A stretch of 64,000 nt of DNA from the NCBI RefSeq assembly GCF_036711975.1, contig NC_091976.1, positions 25,296,001 to 25,360,000 on the forward strand, given 5' to 3'. Numbering within the stretch: the first letter of the stretch is position 1; every line of letters begins with the position of its first letter. Origin of the DNA: Onthophagus taurus. Lineage: Eukaryota; Arthropoda; Insecta; Coleoptera; Scarabaeidae. Position numbers and translations under genes: made by a program. Positions 12,501 to 22,100 of the stretch are shown in pieces. The notes under the pieces were generated by a model. That model did no database searches. It was not told the DNA's origin and saw only the letters and a list, made by a program, of their open reading frames with translations.

Positions 12501-15500
12501 CCAGTCTGTCTTTTCTCTGTCTAGCGGCTTTCTCGATTTTGTGGTTTCTTCCCATTCTCATTCCTTTCAGCCCAGTATTTTTCTTCCATTTTGAATATTT
12601 ATACAGTCTTTTCTTATTTCTACGCTACGGCTTTTATGTCATTTTAGGTTCTGTTCTATCTGGTTACAGCTTCCCTGTTTTTCCTTTTTAATGCTTGTTC
12701 ACTTTCTTTCTTTTATTACTAATCACTTTTATGCTTTCATAATCTCTGCCTGGTTCCCTTCTTGCGTTTACAGCCTCTTTTCAGTCTTTCTCCATCCTGG
12801 GAGTATCCTCTTTTCCTTCCAACCTCTATTAAGTTTCTTTCTTCTATTAGCCATCTCATTCCAATTTCCCACATTTCTGCCAGTTCCTTTCTTCACCTTC
12901 CATCTTCTATTCAGTCTCTTTCCAGTGTCCGTCTTTTTTGTCCAATCTCTTCATTGTCTTTTTACTCTCTGTTCACTCACTTTATTTCTTTTATTAATAA
13001 TCTCGTTTTTACCTTTCTCTTCTCTGTCTGATTCTCTCCTTACATTTACAGTTTCGTACCAGTCTTCCTCCAGCCTGGCTAGTATCCTCTTTCTTTTTCC
13101 AATCTAAGGTTCAGTTTCTTTCTTCAATTAAAAGTCTCTTTCCAGTGTTTCTTTTCTTTGTCTAGCGGCTTTCTTGATTTTATAGTTTCTTCCCGTTCTC
13201 ACTCCTTTCAACCCAATTCTTTTCTTCCAGTTTGAATTTCTATTCAGTCTTTTCTCATTTCTACGCTACGGCTTTTTTGTCATTCTAGCTTCTGTTCTAT
13301 CTGGCTACAGCTTCCCTGTTTTTTGTCCGGCTCCTTTCTTCCCTTTTTAATGTTTGTTCACTTTCTTTCTTTTGTTACTAATCACTTTTATGCTTTCATA
13401 ATCTCTGTCAGGTCCGTTCATTGCGTTTACAGCCTTTTCAGTCTTCCTCCATCCTGGCTAGTATTCTTTTTTCTCTCCAACCTCGTTAAGTCTCTTTCTT
13501 CTATTATTCATTTCATTCGAATTTCCGTCTTTTCTGTCAGTTCCTTTCTTCTCCTTCCATTTTCTGTTCAGTCACTCTCCAGTGTCCGTCTTTTCTGTAA
13601 AATCTCTTCATTCTCTTTTAGTCTCTGTTCACTCACTTTATTTCTTTTATTATTAATCTCGTTTTTACCTTTATCTTTCTGTCTGGCATCCTCCAGCTCG
13701 GCTAGTATCCTCTTTCTTTTTCCAATCACTGTTTAGTCTCTTTCTGCTATTAAATTTCTCATTTCAATCTCTCTCTTGCCTGCCTAGGTCTCAGTTCCAT
13801 TTCTTTCTCCACTATTATCACTCTCTTTACACTTCTCGTCTTCTCAGAGAAGTCAGTTTCAAGCTACATAGTCTCTTCTCAATCTCCCTCCTTGATGCCC
13901 AGTTCCTTTTTTTCTATTCTGAGTTTCTATTCAGATTTCCACATTTCTGTTTAATCCCTATTCTTTCATTCCAGCTGCTGTTCAGTCTCTTTCCCGCCTC
14001 CCTCTTTTCTGCCCAGTCCCGTTCTTCTCTTTTCTGTCTCTGTCCACTTTCATTTTTATTACTAATCTCCTTTTTTTGCTTTCCTCTTCTCTGCCTGGTA
14101 CCCTCCTTGTATTTATAGTCTCGTTCCAGACTCCCTCCATCCCGGCTAGTTTTCCAATCTGTGTTCAGTCTCTTTTTTCTATTGCCGTTCTCATTTCAGT
14201 CTCTAACTTTCCTGCCAAGTTCTCAGTTTCATTTCTCAATCTTCGTTTATTATCTCTCTTCTATTATAACTTTCTTTACCGTATTCGTCTTCTTAGAGAA
14301 GTCCGTTTCATGCTTCATAGTTTTTTTCCAATCTCTCACCTTTCTGCCCAGTCCCTTTTTTCTATTCAATCTATTGAATTTCTATTAAATCCTATTCTTT
14401 CATTCCAGCTTCTGGTCATTCTGTTTCTAGCCTCCCTCTTTTCAGTCCAATCCCTTTCTTTTCTTTTTTTTATTACTATTTTTCTTGCTTTCGTCTTCTC
14501 TGTCTTGCGTTTATAGTCTCTTTGCAGTCTTAGTTCCTAGTTCCAGTTCTCTCTTTTCCCAACCTTTGTTTACTATTCCCCTCCATGTATACCTCTCATT
14601 CCATTCTTCCTTTTCTCAGTCTCTTCTCCTTCTTGCTTTAGTCTTTTCCCAGTCCTTGTTTTTTCTTTTTAATCTCTTTCTTCTACTTTCAAATTGGTTT
14701 TCTTGCTGTCCTATTATAATACAGTTTTTGAATCACATTAATGTAGTCAACTATTTTTAGGTTATTTTAAGTTACATCTAAGAAATTTAGTATATTTTCT
14801 TATATCTAGTTTGTACTAAGCTACTTAATTTACAACATGTCTTATCATTCGTAAAAACAAGTATTTAGGATTTAGATCTACAAGTTAGAAATGTCTAAAG
14901 ATACTTATCTAGAGATATTGATACGACCACTTAGGTTAGTGCTTTCGGTCGTTTGCAATCGTAAAATCGATCAAGACTTCTCCTTCGCAATTCAAACTCT
15001 CTCCAGATTTTCCATTTCCCCCAATACATTTTCAACTTCTTTATTGGTCATTGAGACTGAACGGGATTTGTAATCGAATTTAGCCGGTTTCTATTCAAGT
15101 TGACGTTTAACTTTTTTCTTTTTAATTTCTTTTATTGATACATTGTTTTGGCACGTGTATTATAAATCTTTTTCACGATCCATTAGTTGGGTGATTTACG
15201 ACATTTTGAAGATCAAGAAGGGCTCTTCTGCGATACTTTACGACCGGGTTTTAAAATTCCATGCTGACCTATTTGGAAAAAGTTTGATTTATACGACTTT
15301 GTCACGCGTTATTGACTTCTCACGTTATTTCATGTGTCTCCGTTGCACACATTTTATTTTGTTAAACGAGGATTTTATTACATTATTGATTAAACTTTAT
15401 ACTTTCGTTTTAATTAAATTATATAATTTTAGAATGAAATGAAAATGTAAAAACTCATTAAATTAATGTGTTTTCTTAAAATTAACATATCGATTCAATT

Positions 15501-15729
15501 AGATACTTTCTTCTATTAAATATGACATTTTAAGGTCGTTATTATCGAATGAGGATCTATATTAACCTGCTCTACATTAATTTGCGTTTTCACTTCGATT
15601 ATAACTTTGAAATTATCTAAAGTGGTTTTATTGTTTCTTTTTTCTTAGGTAATTACGATTGTGACTCCAATTAGCGTTTTAAAAAGTGATAATTATCAAG
15701 AGGCGACGACAAATACTTCAAAAACTTAA
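3555..15729 (+). CDS. Secreted proline-rich YGPP-repeat protein (four coding exons)
   Basis: Model: exons 3,555-3,569, 9,011-11,711, 11,761-11,912 and 15,649-15,729, giving 982 aa with all phases closed. Exon 1 encodes only MKVLK before a GTACGT donor. Exon 2 follows TTTATTTCAG and continues VSILLTLLVAVIA, so the two exons together make a signal peptide; such a split is common for insect secreted structural proteins. The mature chain has a CDPCNKEPW motif near residue 98, then a Pro/Gln/Gly region (about 135-345) packed with QYGPP, QLGPP and YGAPP motifs, an Asn/Gln-rich middle, a Thr/Glu-rich stretch (about 814-842) and a conserved-looking tail with ILSEWPHR. The third intron is only 49 bp. 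The last donor (GTATAA) is weak; if it is not used, translation stops one codon later and gives 957 aa. The probable role is an extracellular matrix, cuticle or silk-like structural protein. This rests on composition only; no named family is recognised. Confidence 0.8.
3570..9010 (+). other. Intron 1 (5.4 kb) of the YGPP-protein gene
   Basis: Donor GTACGT at 3,570 and acceptor TTTATTTCAG ending at 9,010. It contains a directly duplicated repeat (about 4,300-6,440). The rest (6,440-9,010) is AT-rich with only short, unsupported ORFs. Confidence 0.75.
4300..6440. repeat. Direct duplication, about 1.23-kb period, within intron 1
   Basis: Copy 1 (about 4,300-5,280) and copy 2 (about 5,390-6,440) share long colinear blocks, for example the TTTCTCGGCCGCAA block (near 4,597 and 5,835) and the segment beginning TCAGTTGTATGATTAGG. 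On the minus strand both copies keep a related short frame (5,087-4,842 and 6,296-6,081; for example GFLHRRSDHSIKILLFYL in copy 2). This suggests the duplicated element once carried coding sequence. The family is not recognised. Confidence 0.7.
11913..15648 (+). other. Intron 3 of the YGPP-protein gene, with a pyrimidine-rich core
   Basis: The last intron runs from the weak GTATAA donor to a good TTTTTTCTTAG acceptor. Most of it (12,430-14,730) is a pyrimidine-rich repeat. The flanks (11,913-12,430 and 14,730-15,648) are plain AT-rich sequence with no supported gene. Confidence 0.6.
12430..14730. repeat. Pyrimidine-rich degenerate tandem repeat
   Basis: The plus strand is very rich in C and T, built from CAGTCTCTTTCTTCT-like words. 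A unit of about 640 bp is duplicated clearly: the AAAAGTCTCTT...CTAGCGGCTTTC...CTACGCTACGGCTTTT series occurs at about 12,487-12,760 and again at about 13,127-13,420, with a more diverged third part after 13,740. Long open frames in several plus-strand frames are a by-product of the lack of purine-rich stop codons. A related block lies at 19,070-19,970. Confidence 0.8.
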
Positions 15730-15983
15730 TGAAATCTGAGGAGATTTTGGAATTAACGATGCCATTTGGAGTGATTTAACACGGGGGAAGTTTATTTATT
15801 AATTTATGGGTTTGAAATAAGAAAAAAATGTATATAAGATGAGCTCCAGGATATTCCTGTAACCAAAGCGTCTGGGATTTTTGTTTTAAATCTTTTGTAT
15901 ATTTCATTTTACGCGTACCTTTATATCTGTTACCTAGACTTAAAATATTTATGTAAATACACTTATATACTAAATGAAGATGA

Positions 15984-15989
15984 AATAAA
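15984..15989 (+). terminator. Polyadenylation signal, YGPP-protein gene
   Basis: AATAAA lies about 255 bp after the TAA of exon 4, in an AT-rich 3' UTR. It is close to the end expected for the convergent minus-strand gene. Confidence 0.55.
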
Positions 15990-16033
15990 TCTATTAGGAT
16001 TTTAGAAAATACTTTTTAAATTTTGTAGATGTA

Positions 16034-16039
16034 TTTATT
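16034..16039 (-). terminator. Possible polyadenylation signal, TSPN gene
   Basis: AATAAA on the minus strand (TTTATT on the plus strand), about 140 bp after the TGA of the convergent TSPN gene. Confidence 0.45.
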
Positions 16040-16178
16040 ATTTTTTTATGATTTCTAACACAATTTAATTAAGTAAAATCGCTCTTACAAGGTCAATAAT
16101 ATCACTGAAAATAACTCTTTCGTTCTAGGGTTATTAAATCGTTAAATATCACTCTTAATATTCGTATGTTTCCAAGAT

Positions 16179-19100
16179 TCACAACAAAAGTGGTTTCCTG
16201 TGTTGTCTGGAAGCCGATTCAGTTATCCTCATACAAGACCACATCCTTTCTTTGCTTACATAAGGAAGAATTTTGGCCACCTGCATCGAACCCTACAAAA
16301 AAGAGAAATAAATAAAGTAAATAAACTTTTCAATAAAAAAAAGTACCAAAAACTTCTTTTTCCTTCCTGGTTCTTGTCGAAAATAAACGATAGCGTCATC
16401 GGGAAGTGTAATTTTAGCACCATCAGCTCTTGTAAGCGATTCGAAACGACTCGGTTGACAATCCAAATCAAGACGGATAGTTCCGGTTGAAAAATCGACG
16501 CTCACTGACAACCAAATCCAAGCTGTAATAGTCGAGGTTTTGTTAAAGAAACGTGTGTCGCAGCACGTGTCGGTATCTTCAAGATACAAATGGGGAGGAC
16601 GTCGAGACGTTTCCGACGTTATTTCCGCTACATTTACCGGCGACTCCACCAAATTTAACCCGCTTTAAATATCTCAATGAAATTGTCAACGCGAATAATA
16701 AATTTGTTTAAGATTAAAAAATAATAAATACTTAGAAAATCGTTAAAATAAATGGTTTTTTTCGGTTTGGAATTTACGACACGTCGCCGAGCCACAGCTA
16801 ATTATTCCCTTGGTAATAAATCAAAACGAAGGGAGAGCCAATTTTTATCGTTGCAGTTAAATTTTATCTTCGTGCGGTGCTATAAAACATTTTGGTATTT
16901 AACAGAGAATAAATATAGTTTAAAATTAAAAAAAAATTATAAAATCTTATAAACCTCGATTAATAACTTGTTATAAAGTGCAATATACAGTGTGTTAATT
17001 AATTATCGTACCCAACGTCATCATTGCAAGTATGCAACCAACATCACACTGAATATATCTGAATACGCAAATCGCGTATTGCAATGCCAATACTGTGATA
17101 TTGGTTGCATACTTGCGTCTTAGTGTAGAATTCAATTTTGGATGCTACAGTTTGTTCAAATAGCTTTTCAAAGTTATTGATGATGGCTATATCTTTGGAA
17201 ATTCAGAGCTGTTGATTATTAGGTTGAAAATATGTAAGAGCGCAGTCTTTGACTAAAAATGCAGAAATCCCATCTGGGCCCGTTGTAGCCTTTGCCTTGA
17301 TTTTTTTGATAGATTTCGTCGCAACTGACTTCGGAGATACCACAGGTGACAGAATTAGTATCATAAACAGCGTGATCATTACTAGTACGTTGAATTGATG
17401 CAGGACAGTACATAGCCTCAAATTGATCGGCAAATAGGTTAACACTACAATCTTCCGTGAAAAAGAAAGTAATAAGAAGAAGAAGGTAAAACAATGGTAC
17501 AACTTAAGAAAGTAATATGTTGTAGTAATAAAAAAATAATGATTATATGTTAAAATGTACTTTCCTATTCGAGGAATTTTATCATTGCCTTTCTGAATAA
17601 CGAAATATTTGGTTGCTTTTGTCAGAACTTGATGGTTTCAAACCTTCAATTCTAATGAAAACGAAATTTGATTTGTGCAAGTCTTTATGAATAAAAAGAT
17701 TTTGAATAGAGTGAAAAGACGTATTCACAGGCTTTAATTTGGAAAAAGTGTCTCTTAAACAGGAGAGGAAGGGCTCATAGTCAATAGATGGATTAGTAGG
17801 TGAAGAACTCTCCAGGAAGTCTTAGTGGTTGCCCGTAAAGCAGTTCTGTTGAGGAGCAACCTAGATCTTCATTAAGTGATGTTCTTAATCCTAGTAGGAT
17901 GAGGGGTAAATTGTTGTTCCATCTAGTAGTGTCTCCTTTAGCGATGATAGCTGTCTTCAATAATCGATGAAATCGTTCTAACATTCCATTTGCTTGAGGA
18001 TATAAAGATGATGTGACATTACACAATGTGTTACATTTTGAAAAAAAGTTTGATTGGAATTGCCGTCCCTGATCATATGTTTTTGTGGTAGGTACACCAA
18101 ATCGACTAAAATAATGCCAGAAGAGTGTGTCGTTATCGTAGAAGATGTGATATCTTTCAGCGGAAAAGCTTCTGGCCATCGAGTGAAGTGTTCAATAACT
18201 GTAAATACATAAGGACAACCCAGGGACGGAGTGAGTGCTCCAATCAAGTCGATATGTATATGATCAAATCTAATTTTAGGAATTTTGATGTTGATGATTG
18301 GCGATTTTGTATGTTTTTGAATTTTTGCTTGTTGACATTTTAGCAGGTTTTGGTCCAAACATGAATTTGCTTTGACATGTGTGGCCAAAAGAATCTTGTT
18401 TTGATTGCATGAATTTTGATGAAGAGGTTTCACATCACAGTTTGATATCAGATTGTGATGTTGTTTGATGTGCCAAACGATAAGATTTTGAAGAATTGTT
18501 GGAAAATTGCTTATTCAGTAAGTTTGACAATTCTGTATCAGCAAGTTGAGCGTTGCTAAGGGTTAGAAAATCTGAATAAGATGAATTTAGAGATTCGATG
18601 TTTGTTCTGGATAGAGTATCTACAATAACATGTGAATTTCCTCTGATGTATTGATATCTGAAGTAAATTGTGAAATATAACTTAGATATCGGGTTTGACG
18701 AGGAGTTTTGTCTCTGGACGAAAATTTGATGTGACAATGGATTTGTGATCTCTCTATATCGTAAATTGATTTCCATGTAAGGAATGTTTGAAAAATTTGA
18801 TAGCAGAGTAGATCGCTAATAGTTCTCTATCAAAAGTTGAATATTTGGTTTGGCATGAAGCAAATTGAACAACACTGTTTGTAAAGTCTAATCCGTTGTA
18901 TGAGGTTGCGAGTTGAACATCTGACAGTGGTGCTCAGAGTTATTTGAATCAGGACTAATAATGTTTGGACTGTTGGGTCAGTGCAATGGATTTAGACATT
19001 TCTAGTTTTTCGGTACAGCTTTCTTAGAAGTTTCGGGTTATTCCTAATAGTGAAGATAATTTCTCTGTCCAGTAGTCTTTTTCTTTGTCTAAACTTCTTT

Positions 19101-22100
19101 TCTTTACTCCTTCCAGTATCCTTTCTCTCTATCCAGTCTCTGTCTAATTGTTTCCTTATATTACCAGCGGCCAAGTAATCTACCGAGTTTCTTTTTTATC
19201 TTCCCAGACTCTATTCAGTCTGTTTCTTTTATTACCAGTCTCTTTGTCGTCTATTTCCATTCTGCCCAAACATTTTCTTCACTTTCCAGACTCTGTTCAG
19301 TCCTATAAGAATTTTCTTGTAAGAAAATACAGTATAAAGCTAAGAAAATGCTTTATACTCTATTTCCAAACCAACATTCTCTGCCCAGTTCGATTTTTCT
19401 TCTTTCAAAATTGTTTAATTTCTGTCTTCTATTACTAGTATACTTTAAGTTACCTTTTTTCATGCCGTAACTTTTTCCAGCCTCTGATCAGTCTCTTTCT
19501 TATATTACCAGTCAATTTTTTATTTTCCTAGGAATTTTCTTGCTTTTATAGTCCATTTCAACTGTTTCTCCTTTCTGCTCAGTCCCAGTTATCTTCCCTC
19601 AAAACTGTTTAATTTCTGTCCTCTGCTACTAGTCTCCCTTTATCATGCTTCATAACAAGAAAGCCTCCTGCTTATCTTTTAAGTCTCTGTTCAAGATCTT
19701 TTTTCTAGTTCCAGTACTTTTCAGGTCAACCTGAAATCTCAGGCCTTTTCTTAATCTCTTTTTTCTGTTACCAATCTCTATCAAGTCTTCTTCTTGACAG
19801 GCTAGTATTCCAGTATTATTACTTATTTTCTAGCCATTTTCTTACGTTTAAAAGTGTATTTACAACTTTCAAACTCTCTGCCCAGTCCCAATTTTCTTCT
19901 TTCAAATATATTTAGTTTCTGTCAACTTTCTATCAAGTCAGCCTCTTTGTTCCAAGACAGCTTTCTGAGCTTCGGAATTTCAAACTTTTTGTTAAAGATA
20001 AAATTTTAGCCAACAGTAGGTATATCTACAATTTTTTAACTTGGTCTTATCTACTCAAACTTTTTTTTGTAAGCGAATCAAATATAAAGAAGATTTTTGA
20101 ATACGCTTTGTTTAGACATGTCTGGGCTCCCATCAACACTTTGTTGACGATGTCATCGATTAAAGAAGCCAAGTAGATATCATTTAATCAGATCTTAGAT
20201 ATTCTCCATAAGTCCAATCTCGGACAATTTTCATAATCTTCATTAACGACATCATAAACTATAAAAGGGTATTATTCGTTGATGATTTGAAGGTTTTTCT
20301 CGTTTAATGGTGTATTTAGTGGCTAAACACTTCTTGTATTTGGAGTATAATAAGCTCAAATTGTAGTATCATATCTGATTGTTAAATAAATTTCTTTTAA
20401 TTACCATTAACATCTAAAGCAACTAATAATAAAAATTGGATTTGAATTGATGATAAAGTTACCTTCAAAAGGTAGTATAGCAAATTAGCTCTAAAGTATA
20501 AAGCTGACCTGAATAACATTAATTGAACCCGCAGCGAAACTGCTCGCGTACATAGACGATGGTAATTAAGTTCTATAATAGAATTTCAAAGGAAGCGACT
20601 CCATAACTTAATATACAAATGCATATCGTCAACGAAGTGCCATCTCGCCGCTGACATTAACTTGGGTGTGCTTACCTTAATTCCCTGTTCGTTAATACTT
20701 AATTAGTCCCCTTATGTAACTTGTAAGGATTTCTCCCAACATATGGACACATACGAGCATAAAATAGTTAATATCTCACCTGCCATTGGAGCTTTCCTGT
20801 GATGAACGGGCAATATCCAATCGATTTGACGTAATTTATCTCCCAAATTTACTTTGTATTTAAGACTGAGGGTTCCCGTTTTCATATTGGAAGACAATTG
20901 GAACCAAGGGATAATTCTCCCGGGGGAATTAACCGATATTAAAGTGCCCAAATTATTCTTTTGCTGGCGATAAAGGAAAATTACCGTAAATCCTGTTGAA
21001 CTCGATAAAGCTTTCGTAACGTTAGATGAATTAGCTAATGGTACATTTCCGTAAGGAAGTCGAAATTTGTACGCGTTAAAATTTTTTATTGGTCCTTCAA
21101 CTAAAGAAACTCCTTGATCTTTCGATGTTACATTTATTAATTTTAATATATCGACTTCATCTAAAACAAAACAGAAATTACAATTTATTACGATAAATTT
21201 GTTTTTTATTTTTTTATGATAATACTGAATTCCTGTAGAGTTGGCGTACAGTCAAAATTTCTCTCGAGTTCCGTCTGCAAAACATGATTTCGAGGTAGTT
21301 TGCGCCACTCAGGTAACAAGTTGTAACAGAATTTGTACAATTGCGACCTCGAAGCCACAAAGTTGTGGCAGGACATAAATTCAAAACGCCCTTTCTTGAA
21401 CTGCCCCTCGAGTTCTCCCATCGTAATATTACTAAAGAAACTTTACTAAAGCAAAAACTATCTCACAAGAACATTTTATCATTATTTATATACTTCATTA
21501 TTATGATATGAATTTTAAAATACCGGGAATTTCATATAACTCGCAATATATCAATGCAGTAACGAAACTATTATACATTTGCACTCTCCCACATAAAATG
21601 TAACATTAGTACAGGCATTGGGTAGTTTTCTAAAGGAAAAGTTTTGCTTGGAAAATGGTGTAGTGTTAGTTTTACTAATTAGGTCTAGTGTTAGTTCTAG
21701 TTTTACACTAGTACTATCACTAGAAGTAACACAAGACCTAGAACTAGAATTTTTCGGGTTTAGCCGCACGTCTCTCAAGGAGGCTAAACCTGAATGATTC
21801 TAGTTCTAGGTTTTGTGTTAGTTCTAGTGATAGTGCAATATTAGAACTAACACTAGACCAAGAACTAGAAACATTCGGGTTTAGCCGCACGTCTCTCAAG
21901 ACGGCTAAACCCGAATGATTCTAGTTCTAGGTCTTGTGTTAGTTCTAGTTTTACATTAGCGCTATCACTAGAATTAACACTAGACCTAGAACTAGAAACA
22001 TTCGGGTTTAGCCGCACGTCTCTCAAGACGGCTAAACCCGAATGATTCTAGTTCTAGGTCTTGTGTTAGTTCTAGTGATAGTGCAATATTACAACTAACG

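Noticed and set aside
12691..14760. Several open frames of 90-146 codons rich in Ser, Leu, Phe and Pro (12,691-13,107; 13,323-13,736; 14,076-14,516)
   Set aside because: They arise because a pyrimidine-rich strand almost lacks stop codons. Overlapping frames are open together, and none has a signal, domain or splice context.
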